A DNA stretch of 64,000 nucleotides from Acidimangrovimonas sediminis (GCF_002871005.1 NZ_PHSN01000013.1:62001-126000), one strand, 5' to 3'. Shown: positions 37,156 to 44,833, counted from the stretch's first letter. Program-made: numbers and translations. The notes: generated from the letters alone by a model not told the origin.

Positions 37156-37836
37156 ATGGTCCAGGCCCTGATCTTCGATGTCTTCGGCACCTGCGTCGAC
37201 TGGCGCGGCTCCGTCGCGCGCGAAGTGGCCCGCCACCTGCCCGACGTTGACGCCACCGCCTTCGCCACCGCCTGGCGCGCGGAATACGATCCGGCCATGG
37301 CACGGATCCGCGAGGGCGGGCGCGGTTATGTCCCGCTCGATGACCTGCACCTCGAGAACCTCGCCCGCACCGCCGCGGCCTTTGGCGTCACCCCGTCCGA
37401 TCCGCAACTCCTCAACCGTGCCTGGGAGAAACTGGATCCCTGGCCCGACACCGTGCCCGGCCTGAACGCGATGAAACCCCATGCCCTTCTCGCACCCTGC
37501 TCGAACGGCTCCATCGCCCTGATGGCCCGCCTCGCCCGCCATGCCGGCCTGCCGTGGGATTGCATCCTTGGCGCCGATCTCGCGCGCGATTACAAGCCCC
37601 GGCCCGGCGTCTACCGCGCCGCCTGTGCCGCGCTTCGCCTGCCACCGTCCGACGTGATGATGGTCGCGGCCCACAACGGCGACCTCGCCGCCGCCCGCGC
37701 CGAGGGGCTGAAGACCGCCTTCGTCGCCCGCCCCACGGAACACGGGCCCGGCCAGACGACCGACCTCGCCCCCACTGCCGACTGGGACGCCGTGGCCGGC
37801 GATTTCCCGTCACTCGCCCGGGCGCTCTTCGGCTAG
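37156..37836 (+). CDS. Haloacid dehalogenase-like hydrolase (type II)
   Basis: This is a 226-residue HAD protein. The nucleophile Asp8 lies in ALIFDVFGTCVDWRG. Motif II is in LAPCSNGS, motif III Lys is in DYKPRPGVY, and motif IV is in MMVAAHNGDLAAA. The DVFGT(C/L)xDWR start and the AxHxxDL end resemble 2-haloacid dehalogenases. Real substrates of such proteins are often phosphates, so dehalogenation is unproven. The ATG at 37156 lacks an obvious ribosome site. It is convergent with the globin gene. Confidence 0.82.
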   Translation: MVQALIFDVFGTCVDWRGSVAREVARHLPDVDATAFATAWRAEYDPAMARIREGGRGYVPLDDLHLENLARTAAAFGVTPSDPQLLNRAWEKLDPWPDTVPGLNAMKPHALLAPCSNGSIALMARLARHAGLPWDCILGADLARDYKPRPGVYRAACAALRLPPSDVMMVAAHNGDLAAARAEGLKTAFVARPTEHGPGQTTDLAPTADWDAVAGDFPSLARALFG

Positions 37837-37842
37837 GGGCCC

Positions 37843-38253
37843 TTAGCCCTTGCCCGCCAACATCCTGCCCGCCACCTCGTCATAAGCCTTGCGCCAGGCC
37901 GCGTCGGCCTCCGCGGTCCAGCCCTCGCCCACGTACTTCCGCAAGGTCTCGATCAGCGCCTCGCCCATCGGCACGAAATGCTCGGCCTTCACCCCCAGCG
38001 CCGCATGGGAATGACCCAGCTCCTCCATCCGGTCGGCGATCGCCTCGGGGCTTTCCAGGCTGTCGACCACCGCCTCAAGCGTCGACATGAACTTCATCCC
38101 CTGCCCGGTCAGATCCTCCCGGAACATCGGGCGCAGATCCGGACGGCGGCGGAACAGCGCCTCGTAGAATTCCAGCGAGGCAGGAACGATCCGGTCCTGC
38201 ACCGCACGGAAATTGTCTCGGATCACTTGGACTTCGCGAGCGGAGAGTTTCAT
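37843..38253 (-). CDS. Single-domain globin
   Basis: This is 136 residues with the globin fold of the flavohemoglobin/Vitreoscilla type but without reductase domains. Tyr30 (B10) lies in SLEFYEALF. The proximal His83 lies in LGHSHAALGVKAEHF. The heme pocket segment MKFMSTLEAVV follows the CD region FREDLTGQ. It probably binds O2 or NO in the cytosol. AAAGGAA precedes the ATG. The divergent gap to the cupin gene is 154 bp. Confidence 0.88.
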   Translation of the reverse strand: MKLSAREVQVIRDNFRAVQDRIVPASLEFYEALFRRRPDLRPMFREDLTGQGMKFMSTLEAVVDSLESPEAIADRMEELGHSHAALGVKAEHFVPMGEALIETLRKYVGEGWTAEADAAWRKAYDEVAGRMLAGKG

Positions 38254-38407
38254 GGCGATTCCTTTGCACGTATCGGGTCCGTTCACCTTGCGAAGCCCGG
38301 CACGGCTCACCATGATCTGCCTCAAACCGGCAGGTCGCACGGCGGAAGGCGGCCCCGGATGCCCGCAAAACCGGCAATCGCCCGAACCGAGCATGAAAGG
38401 CCAGCAC

Positions 38408-38860
38408 ATGACCGCAGAGGAGATCGTCGCCCGGCTGAACCTCGCCCCCCACCCCGAAGGCGGCTGGTACCGCGAAACCTGGCGCGCCGACCTGGCCGAA
38501 AGCGGCGGAGATGCCGGCCCGCTGGATGCGCCCCGCCCCACAGGGACCGCGATCCTGTTCCTGCTGGCCGGCGGCCGCCCCAGCCACTGGCATCGGGTCG
38601 ACGCAACCGAGATCTGGCACTTCCACGCCGGCGCGCCGCTGATCCTGTCGACCGCCGCCACCGCCGAGGGCCCCGCGACCGACCTCACCCTCGGCACCGA
38701 TCTCGCCGCGGGACAGATGCCTCAGGGCATCGTCCCCACCCAGCACTGGCAGGCCGCCCGCACCACCGGCGACTGGACACTGGTCGGCTGCACCGTCAGT
38801 CCCGGCTTCCGCTTCGAAGGGTTCGAACTGGCCCCGCCCGGCTTCGACATCCCGCGGTGA
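38408..38860 (+). CDS. Cupin-fold protein, DUF985 family
   Basis: This is 150 residues. The N-terminus reads LAPHPEGGWYRETWR. The cupin core follows: ILFLLAGGRPSHWHRVDATEIWHFHAGAPL, with several His residues placed as metal ligands. The end is TLVGCTVSPGFRFEGFEL. This is the whole family pattern of DUF985/YML079-like proteins, whose function is not settled. GAAAGG seven bases upstream supports the ATG. A repeat copy follows eight bases after the stop. Confidence 0.85.
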   Translation: MTAEEIVARLNLAPHPEGGWYRETWRADLAESGGDAGPLDAPRPTGTAILFLLAGGRPSHWHRVDATEIWHFHAGAPLILSTAATAEGPATDLTLGTDLAAGQMPQGIVPTQHWQAARTTGDWTLVGCTVSPGFRFEGFELAPPGFDIPR

Positions 38861-38867
38861 CCCTTGC

Positions 38868-38945
38868 CTTCTTCTGAGCGGAAATATCCCGGGGGAGCCG
38901 CCTCCGCCCGATCTTCGGGCGGAGGCGGCGGGGGCAGCGCCCCCC
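38868..38945 (+). repeat. AAATATCC-box repeat, copy C, with 15-bp perfect hairpin insert
   Basis: CTTCTTCTGAGCGGAAATAT is followed by a perfect inverted repeat (38897-38911 with 38915-38929, three-base loop) that other copies lack, then the shared GGGGGCAGCGCCCCC end. It lies just downstream of the cupin gene. Confidence 0.75.
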
Positions 38946-39088
38946 GAAGCATCGGCTTGCGTGCCCCCGGCACGCTCCGCCGGATCCCCCGTCCGCCAGG
39001 GCCCGCCTGCACCCGCCCCCTGCCGCAATCCCTTGAAGCCCCGCCCCGAGACCCCAGATCGATCCCGCACACCCGCGAAAGGACAGAC

Positions 39089-39667
39089 ATGCCGACCCCG
39101 AACCAGGCCGCCCTCGACTTCCTGCTCAGCCGCCGCTCGCGCCCGTTCCAGACGCTCCACGCCCCTGCCCCCACGCATGAGGAGCTGACGCCGATCCTCA
39201 CCGCCGCGCTGCGCAGCCCCGACCACGGCAAGATCGAGCCGTGGCGAATCGAAGTGCTGGAGGGCAAGGCCCTGACCCGTCTCGCAGCACTCGCGGAAGC
39301 CCGCGGCACCGCGCTCGGCCTTGATGCCGACAAGATCGCCAAGGGCGTCGACATGTTCGCCCACACTCCGCTTTGCGTCGCCGTGATCGCCTCGCCCGCC
39401 CCGTCCGAGAAAGTGCCCGAGATCGAGCAGGTCCTGTCGGCCGGTGCGGTCTGCACCGCGCTCCTGAACGCCGCGCTGGCCGCCGGGTGGGGGGCGCAAT
39501 GGCTCACCCGCTGGGTCTCGCACGACCGGGATTTCGTCGAGGAGGGGTTCGGCCTCGCCCCGCATGAATTCGTCGCGGGCCTCGTCCATATCGGCACCGA
39601 AAGCGCCACGCCCCCCGACCGGCCGCGCCCCGACCTCGCCCGCGCCGTGCGCTGGATCAGCGAATGA
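39089..39667 (+). CDS. Nitroreductase family protein (YdjA-like)
   Basis: This is a 192-residue flavoprotein. FLLSRRSRPFQTL supplies the Arg pair for FMN phosphate. RSPDHGKIEPWRIEVLEG is the segment around the isoalloxazine ring. CTALLNAALAAGWGAQWLTRW and FVAGLVHIGT follow. It reduces nitro-compounds or quinones with NAD(P)H. GAAAGGA supports the ATG. The stop overlaps the next start (ATGA). Confidence 0.88.
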   Translation: MPTPNQAALDFLLSRRSRPFQTLHAPAPTHEELTPILTAALRSPDHGKIEPWRIEVLEGKALTRLAALAEARGTALGLDADKIAKGVDMFAHTPLCVAVIASPAPSEKVPEIEQVLSAGAVCTALLNAALAAGWGAQWLTRWVSHDRDFVEEGFGLAPHEFVAGLVHIGTESATPPDRPRPDLARAVRWISE

Positions 39668-40371
39668 TCCTGGGCGATTTCCTGCTGGCTGTCGGCCAGA
39701 TGGGCGATCCGCGGTTCCAGCGCGTGCTCTGGCTCGGGCTGGGGCTGACGGTCCTTCTTCTCATCGCGGTCTATGGCGGGTTCGTCTGGCTGATCGCGCT
39801 GTTCGTGCCCGGCTCGATCACCCTGCCCTGGGTCGGCTGGACGCTGCACCCCGATTTCGCGCTGTCGCTGGCAGCGGGCGTCCTGATGATGGTCGCCTCG
39901 GTCTTCCTGATGGTCCCCGTGGCCTCCGCCTTCTCCGGCCTCTTCCTCGACCAGGTCGCCGAGGCGGTCGAGGACGTGCATTACCCCGCACTGCCCCCGG
40001 CCCCGGCGCTGCCCTGGTCCGAGATGCTGGGCGATGCGCTGCGCTTCTTTGTCGTGCTGGTGCTGGTGAACGCAGTCGCGCTGACGCTGGGGCTTCTGCT
40101 CGGGCCGCTGGCACCGGTGCTGTTCTGGGCGGTGAACGGATACCTGCTCGGGCGGGAATATTTCCAGATGGCGGCGATGCGCCGGGTGGGCCGCAAGGGC
40201 GCCACGGCGCTGCGCCGCCGCCACGGGGTGGAGATCTGGGCCGCGGGCGTGCTGATGGCGCTGCCGCTGACAGTGCCGGTGCTGAACCTGCTGGTGCCGA
40301 TCCTGGGGGCCGCCACCTTCACCCACCTCTTCCACCGTCTCAGCGGCCTGCGCCCGGCCCGAAACGTCTGA
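39664..40371 (+). CDS. EI24/CysZ-like membrane protein
   Basis: This is 235 residues with about four to five hydrophobic helices. It has the pattern VPVASAFSGLFLDQVAEAVE followed by NGYLLGREYFQMAAMRR, the conserved loop of EI24-domain proteins. Bacterial members include CysZ, a sulfate permease, but sulfate transport is not shown for this subgroup. The start overlaps the nitroreductase stop. Its end overlaps the convergent DUF1467 gene by 32 bp. Confidence 0.8.
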   Translation: MILGDFLLAVGQMGDPRFQRVLWLGLGLTVLLLIAVYGGFVWLIALFVPGSITLPWVGWTLHPDFALSLAAGVLMMVASVFLMVPVASAFSGLFLDQVAEAVEDVHYPALPPAPALPWSEMLGDALRFFVVLVLVNAVALTLGLLLGPLAPVLFWAVNGYLLGREYFQMAAMRRVGRKGATALRRRHGVEIWAAGVLMALPLTVPVLNLLVPILGAATFTHLFHRLSGLRPARNV

Positions 40372-40636
40372 CGATATCGAGATCCTCGAACGTGATCGCG
40401 CCCGAGGTGACGACCCACATCACCCCTGCCCAGAGGATCAGCGCGACCAGCGTCGTGATCCGCAACCTGCGCCCGAACCGCACCCGGGTCGGGGCCGAGG
40501 CCGGCGTGCCCGGCACCACCTCGCCCGCCTCCTCCTGCGTGACCTCGCCCGAGGCCTGCGGACGGATCTGGATGGCGACGAGGAAGACCAGAACCCAGAT
40601 CAACACCAGGATCAGCAGGGCCGAGGCGATGTCCAT
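40340..40636 (-). CDS. DUF1467 family membrane protein
   Basis: This is a 98-residue protein with two hydrophobic helices (about residues 4-24 and 58-80) and a polar loop rich in Glu/Pro between them. The pattern fits alphaproteobacterial DUF1467 proteins, which usually sit beside methylmalonyl-CoA epimerase, as here (84 bp downstream of mce). The function is unknown. Confidence 0.8.
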   Translation of the reverse strand: MDIASALLILVLIWVLVFLVAIQIRPQASGEVTQEEAGEVVPGTPASAPTRVRFGRRLRITTLVALILWAGVMWVVTSGAITFEDLDIVRRFGPGAGR

Positions 40637-40720
40637 TCCCTGTCCTCCCTCTCAGCCCTGCCCCTCGGTCCTCGTGCAAACCCTGTGGACCGGAACGGGC
40701 GGCCGGCGCGCGGGCCCGGG

Positions 40721-41125
40721 TCAGACCTGCTCAAGCTCGATCAGGCAACCGTTGAAATCCTTCGGGTGCAGGAAAAGCACCGGCTTTCCATGCGCACCGA
40801 TCTTCGGGTCACCCGTGCCCAGCACCCGCGCCCCCTCGGCCTTCAGCCGGTCACGCGCGGCAAGTATGTCGTCGACCTCGAAACACATGTGGTGGATCCC
40901 GCCAGAGGGGTTCTTTTCCAGAAAGCCCGCGATCGGCGACCCCTCCCCCAGCGGGTAGAGCAGCTCGATCTTGGTGTTCGGCAGTTCGATGAAGACGACG
41001 GTGACGCCGTGGTCGGGCTCATCCTGCGGCGCGCCGACCTTGGCGCCCAGCGTGTCGCGGTACTGCGCCGCGGCGGCGTCAAGGTCGGGGACGGCGATCG
41101 CGACATGGTTCAGGCGGCCGATCAT
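40721..41125 (-). CDS. mce: Methylmalonyl-CoA epimerase
   Basis: This is a 134-residue vicinal-oxygen-chelate protein. It starts IGRLNHVAIAVPDLDAA, where His is a metal ligand. Then come VELP-like FIELPNTKIELLYP, GGIHHMCFEVDDI (second His) and NGCLIELEQ (Glu ligand). It racemises methylmalonyl-CoA in propionyl-CoA use, the same pathway as MeaB at 2.2-3.1 kb. GGAGGAG seven bases before the ATG fixes the start. Confidence 0.94.
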   Translation of the reverse strand: MIGRLNHVAIAVPDLDAAAAQYRDTLGAKVGAPQDEPDHGVTVVFIELPNTKIELLYPLGEGSPIAGFLEKNPSGGIHHMCFEVDDILAARDRLKAEGARVLGTGDPKIGAHGKPVLFLHPKDFNGCLIELEQV

Positions 41126-41256
41126 GCAAGGCTCCTCCGGATCAGACGGGTCTGGCGACAGGTTATCCCGCGCCCGGGCCCCACACGCAAGCATCGCGAC
41201 GCCTTCCCGCGGCGCAGCGGGGCGTCGGGCAGGAAATCGCGTCAAAGTGGTGCCGC

Positions 41257-41271
41257 TTAACGAGTCGTTAG
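41257..41271 (+). promoter_or_regulatory. CtrA-like box TTAA-N7-TTAG (also a 13-bp palindrome)
   Basis: TTAACGAGTCGTTAG matches seven of eight bases of the alphaproteobacterial CtrA consensus TTAA-N7-TTAA. It contains the perfect palindrome TAACGA-G-TCGTTA. It lies 116 bp before the response-regulator ATG and 132 bp before the mce start, in the 261-bp divergent gap. Regulation of either gene by CtrA is a prediction. Confidence 0.4.
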
Positions 41272-41386
41272 GTCTGATGGAGTTTCCTGCGACTCGGCCG
41301 GACCGTGAACGACCGGCCAGCCCCGGGCCGGAAACGCGGCACGGGGGTTGCGGCGCCACCCGACGTGCCAGGAACAGGAGGCCGAA

Positions 41387-42160
41387 ATGCCCGACACACC
41401 GCCGACAGGTCCGAAGGACCTGATGCCGCCGCGCCCTGCAGCGACGCCTGAACGGCCGCTGCAGGGACTGACCATCCTTCTGGTCGAGGATAGTCGCTTC
41501 GCCTCCGAGGCGTTGCGCCTGATGTGCCTGCGCTCGGGCGCCCGGCTCAGGCGGGCCGATTGCCTGGCCGCCGCCTGGCGCCACCTGCGCACCTACCGCC
41601 CCGATGTACTCATCGTCGACCTCGGCCTGCCCGACGGCCCCGGAACCGGGCTGATCGCCAGTCTCTCACACGGGCCGATGCGCCCGCATGCCGTCCTCGC
41701 CATCAGCGGCGAGGCGACGCGCGGCCCCGCGGCGCTTTCCGCCGGCGCCGACGGCTTCATCGAGAAACCCCTGTCCTCCCTCGCCGCCTTCCAGTCGGTG
41801 ATCCTGCGCCACCTGCCCGAGGGGGTGACCGGCGCCCCGCTCGTGCCGGTCGACGACGCCGTGATCGAACCCGATCCGATCGCGCTCCGCGACGACCTGC
41901 AACTTGCCGCCGAAATGCTGGCGCAGGAACCCGATGGACCAACCCGCGCCTACCTTGCCAACTTCCTGGGCGGTATCGCGCGTACGGCCCACGACCCGGC
42001 GCTCGCCCGCGCAGTCGAAGGGATCGAGGAACAGGTGCGCGGCTACGACACTGGCCTTGGGGCCGAGCCTCTGGAACGGCTGTCGCGCCTCGTGCGGCGG
42101 CGGTTGAGTGCCACGGCCAAGGCCCCCCTCGGCACGCGCAAGGCCAGCCGGGTCGCCTGA
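41387..42160 (+). CDS. Response regulator with receiver domain and no DNA-binding domain
   Basis: This is 257 residues. A receiver domain spans about 28-145: LTILLVEDSRFASEALRL (acidic pocket), VLIVDLGLPDGPGTG (phospho-acceptor Asp), LAISGEATR (Thr/Ser position) and FIEKPLS (Lys). The remaining 110 residues are helical with no recognised output domain. They could be a degenerate phosphotransfer or dimerisation module. No histidine kinase is nearby. AGGAG supports the ATG at 41387. The upstream CtrA-like box suggests cell-cycle or motility control. Confidence 0.85.
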   Translation: MPDTPPTGPKDLMPPRPAATPERPLQGLTILLVEDSRFASEALRLMCLRSGARLRRADCLAAAWRHLRTYRPDVLIVDLGLPDGPGTGLIASLSHGPMRPHAVLAISGEATRGPAALSAGADGFIEKPLSSLAAFQSVILRHLPEGVTGAPLVPVDDAVIEPDPIALRDDLQLAAEMLAQEPDGPTRAYLANFLGGIARTAHDPALARAVEGIEEQVRGYDTGLGAEPLERLSRLVRRRLSATAKAPLGTRKASRVA

Positions 42161-42212
42161 GGTTGCGCGCGGGACGCCGCAGCCTGCCCCCCGCGCACGG
42201 AAGGCCGACCGC

Positions 42213-42725
42213 TCAGCCCCGAACCTCCAGCGGCGTTCCGGGCGCGATGCTGCGGGCGAGCCAGAGCAGATCCTGCGGCGCGAAGGCGACGCAGCCCGCC
42301 GTGGGATGCCGGGGCTTGCGCCAGCGATGCGCGAAGATCGCGGAGCCCCGGCCGGCCCGGGCAAAAGGATAGTTCCAGTCAGTCACGAGGATCAGGTCAT
42401 AAAGCGGATCCGGCCTTCGCAGCGCCTCGTGGCTGGGCCGATAGGGCGCCCGGACAAGGGTGTTGTAGGCCAGGTCGTCCGGATCGTCCGACCACAGATC
42501 CCCGGGCCCGATCGGCTCCGCCCAGGCCGGCAGCGCCGCCGCGGCGATCCGGTCGGGGCGGTACAGCATGCCGACGATGTGGTGCCGGCCCCGCGGCGTG
42601 GCCCCATCGCCCTCGCGCTTGTCGCCGGTCAGCCCGCCGCGGCCGATCGCGCAGGGCAGCCGCCGCCCGAGATAGCGCGCGCCCCAGGGCGTCACCTCGA
42701 TCGGCGGGAGCACCGGCCAACTCAC
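42213..42725 (-). CDS. L,D-transpeptidase (YkuD) domain protein
   Basis: This is a 170-residue protein with the YkuD catalytic motif IFAHRWRKPRHPTAGCVAF (His...Thr-x-Gly-Cys) and the GDKREGDGATPRGRH strand before it. The family makes 3-3 cross-links or attaches proteins to peptidoglycan in the periplasm. No signal peptide or membrane segment is visible. The start overlaps the ribA stop (ATGA). Either export is by another route or the enzyme has a different role. Confidence 0.85.
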   Translation of the reverse strand: MSWPVLPPIEVTPWGARYLGRRLPCAIGRGGLTGDKREGDGATPRGRHHIVGMLYRPDRIAAAALPAWAEPIGPGDLWSDDPDDLAYNTLVRAPYRPSHEALRRPDPLYDLILVTDWNYPFARAGRGSAIFAHRWRKPRHPTAGCVAFAPQDLLWLARSIAPGTPLEVRG

Positions 42726-43813
42726 AGGATGTGGCCCGACTTCGCCGCCTTGGTCGCAAGGTAGGCCGCGTTCTCCGGCGTGTGCCCCACCTGGAGCGGC
42801 ACCCGCTCGGCCACCGCGATCCCGGTCTGCTCCATCATCCGCACCTTGCGCGGATTGTTGGTCATCAGCCGGATCCGGCCCACGCCCATCTCCTTCAGGA
42901 TGGCGGCCCCGATGCGGAAATCGCGCTCGTCATCCTCGAACCCCAGTCGGTGATTGGCCTCCACCGTGTCGAACCCCTGATCCTGCAGCGAATAGGCCCG
43001 CATCTTGTTGGCCAGCCCGATTCCCCGCCCCTCCTGGTTCAGGTAAAGCAGAACCCCCGCGCCCTCGGTCCCCATCTGGGCCAGCGCCGCCCGCAGCTGC
43101 GGACCGCAATCGCATTTCAGCGACCCCAGGACATCGCCGGTGAAACAGGCCGAATGCAACCGCACGAGTACCGGCGCCTCGCGGTCCGGGCGCCCGATCT
43201 CGATCGCGTAATGCTCCTCGCCGCCATCCTCGGGGCGGAAGATGTGCACCCGCCCCGCCTGCGCCGCCTGCATTGGCAGCCGCGCCGAGACGACGGGATG
43301 CAGCGGTGAGGCGCGGAACAACTCCGCCGCCGCGGCCTCGATCGGGATCAGCGTCAGCTCGTCGCGCGCCGCCAGTGCCGGGCCGTCGGCCACCGGCAGC
43401 ACCACCGCCGCCGGCAACAGCTGCGCCGATTTCGCCAGCGTGACGGCCGCGCGATGCAGGTCCGCCTCGCCCTCGCGCCGGGTCATGAGCGGGCCCTTCA
43501 TCGGCCGGCTCAGGTCGTCGGCCGGGTCGGCCACCGCGCGGATCCACGAAAGCCCGGTGTCAGGCGGCACGAGGATGCGCGCCAGGTCGCCGTCATAGGC
43601 ACGCGCCTTCAGCGTCTCGGCCCGCCGCGCCGTGACCGCAAGGACAAGGTCGCCCCCCATCACCCGAAGCTGCGCCAGCCGCCCCGCATCCAGCGTCTCG
43701 GCCGCCACGGCGACCACCGCCGCGCCCTCCCGGGTCAGCACCACCGGCACGCCAAGGCGCAGATCGGCCCGGGCGCGGGCAAGTTGTTCGACGATGGTGG
43801 GGCGCAGGCTCAT
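42722..43813 (-). CDS. ribA: GTP cyclohydrolase II with degenerate RibB-like N-domain
   Basis: This is 363 residues. The C-terminal half (about 165-363) is complete GTP cyclohydrolase II. It has VLVRLHSACFTGDVLGSLKCDCG with the three zinc cysteines, YLNQEGRGIGL, and a MTNNPRKVRMM tail. It opens GTP in the first step of riboflavin synthesis. The first 150 residues resemble the RibB fold, but I do not find the usual RibB catalytic acidic/Thr-His signatures, so that half is probably inactive. The ATG lies within a 14-bp tandem repeat and lacks a ribosome site. Confidence 0.92.
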   Translation of the reverse strand: MSLRPTIVEQLARARADLRLGVPVVLTREGAAVVAVAAETLDAGRLAQLRVMGGDLVLAVTARRAETLKARAYDGDLARILVPPDTGLSWIRAVADPADDLSRPMKGPLMTRREGEADLHRAAVTLAKSAQLLPAAVVLPVADGPALAARDELTLIPIEAAAAELFRASPLHPVVSARLPMQAAQAGRVHIFRPEDGGEEHYAIEIGRPDREAPVLVRLHSACFTGDVLGSLKCDCGPQLRAALAQMGTEGAGVLLYLNQEGRGIGLANKMRAYSLQDQGFDTVEANHRLGFEDDERDFRIGAAILKEMGVGRIRLMTNNPRKVRMMEQTGIAVAERVPLQVGHTPENAAYLATKAAKSGHIL

Positions 43814-43832
43814 GCTGGCAGGCTCATGCTGG
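43805..43832 (-). repeat. Perfect 14-bp tandem duplication over the ribA start
   Basis: CAGGCTCATGCTGG occurs twice in direct tandem (43805-43818 and 43819-43832). Each unit has an ATG on the minus strand. The distal one opens a five-codon frame (MSLPA) whose TGA overlaps the ribA ATG. Confidence 0.8.
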
Positions 43833-43998
43833 GGTCGGTTCGATAGGCTGTAACCTTATCTAGGTCGCGACGCCGGAAATTGAAACATTTGCCGCGCAGG
43901 CGACACGTCCGCGTGAGACGGCGGAGCCAAATCTTGTCGGGCGGCGTTCCCTCACGCATCTGTTCTGCGACCCAAGCGGACAGAACGAGGACAAGACG

Positions 43999-44685
43999 AT
44001 GGGAAACCTCAAGAAAATCCTGCTCGTCGATGACGACGACGACCTGCGCGAAGCGCTGAGCGAGCAGCTTGTGATGACCGAGGACTTCGACGTGTTCGAA
44101 GCGGCCAACGGCCACGACGCCACCGACCAGGTGAAGGCCGGGCATTACGACCTCGTCATCCTCGACGTCGGCCTGCCCGACACCGACGGGCGCGAGCTGT
44201 GCCGCCGGATGCGCAAGCAGGGCGTGAAATGCCCGATCCTGATGCTGACCGGACATGATACCGACGCCGACACCATCCTCGGCCTCGACGCGGGCGCCAA
44301 CGATTACGTGTCGAAACCGTTCAAGTTCCCGGTCCTGCTCGCCCGGATCCGCGCCCAGCTGCGCCAGCACGAACAATCCGAAGACGCGGTGTTCCAGCTC
44401 GGGCCGTATACCTTCCGCCCGGCGCAGAAGATGCTGGTCGACGAGAAGGACAAGAAGATCCGTCTCACCGAGAAAGAGACGAACATCCTCAAGTTCCTCT
44501 ATCGCGCGACCGAGGGTGTGGTGCCGCGCGACGTGCTGCTGCACGAGGTCTGGGGCTACAACGCTGGCGTCACCACCCACACGCTGGAAACCCACATTTA
44601 TCGCCTGCGCCAGAAGATCGAGCCCGATCCCTCGAACGCGCGCCTGCTGGTCACCGAGAGCGGCGGATATCGGCTGGTCGCCTGA
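43999..44685 (+). CDS. cenR: OmpR-type response regulator, CenR-like
   Basis: This is 228 residues. The receiver domain has ILLVDDDDDLREALSEQL, LVILDVGLPDTDGRE (phospho-Asp), MLTGHDTDADTILGLDAGANDYVSKPF and ARIRAQLRQHEQSEDAVF. The winged-helix domain has RLTEKETNILKFLYRA and VWGYNAGVTTHTLETHIYRLRQKIE. The QHE.SEDAVF...GPYTFRP linker closely matches my memory of alphaproteobacterial CenR, an essential regulator of the cell envelope. No kinase gene (cenK) is adjacent. It is divergent from ribA and followed by a probable small RNA gene. Confidence 0.82.
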   Translation: MGNLKKILLVDDDDDLREALSEQLVMTEDFDVFEAANGHDATDQVKAGHYDLVILDVGLPDTDGRELCRRMRKQGVKCPILMLTGHDTDADTILGLDAGANDYVSKPFKFPVLLARIRAQLRQHEQSEDAVFQLGPYTFRPAQKMLVDEKDKKIRLTEKETNILKFLYRATEGVVPRDVLLHEVWGYNAGVTTHTLETHIYRLRQKIEPDPSNARLLVTESGGYRLVA

Positions 44686-44697
44686 CACGCCCTATTC

Positions 44698-44724
44698 TTG
44701 CCCGAATTGGCGACTATATATAAT
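44698..44724 (+). promoter_or_regulatory. Promoter for the small RNA downstream of cenR
   Basis: A perfect TATAAT lies at 44719-44724 in an unusually AT-rich patch (CGACTATATATAATCGG). It is preceded at 15 bp by TTGCCC (44698-44703), a weak -35. Transcription would start near 44731, 13 bases beyond the end of cenR plus the promoter. Confidence 0.55.
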
Positions 44725-44730
44725 CGGGAG

Positions 44731-44833
44731 GGCGATTGTTTCGCCGCCCGAAAGGTTCCCCTGCCGTGTGGGGTTATACACGGCATCCTCCCTGTTGGAC
44801 TTGGCCCGGGCTTCGGCCCGGGTCTTCTTTTTT
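44731..44833 (+). ncRNA. Candidate trans-acting small RNA, about 103 nt
   Basis: Between the TATAAT box and a strong terminator lie two simple hairpins and a single-stranded stretch. Hairpin 1 is GGCGA-TTGTT-TCGCC (44731-44745). Hairpin 2 is TGCCGTGT-8 bases-ACACGGCA (44762-44785). TCCTCCCTGTTGGACTT (44786-44802) is unpaired and contains CCUCCC (44787-44792), complementary to ribosome-binding sites. The terminator stem follows. No reading frame fits. The layout recalls the mmgR/suhB (alpha-r8) sRNAs of alphaproteobacteria; that is from memory and unchecked. Confidence 0.6.
44803..44833 (+). terminator. Intrinsic terminator of the small RNA
   Basis: GGCCCGGGC-TTCG-GCCCGGGTC forms a 9-bp stem (one U-G pair) closed by a stable UUCG tetraloop and followed by TTCTTTTTT. 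Confidence 0.92.

Noticed and set aside
42213-43813. ribA region as a full RibBA bifunctional enzyme
   Set aside because: The N-terminal half lacks recognisable DHBP synthase catalytic signatures, so I call only GTP cyclohydrolase II.
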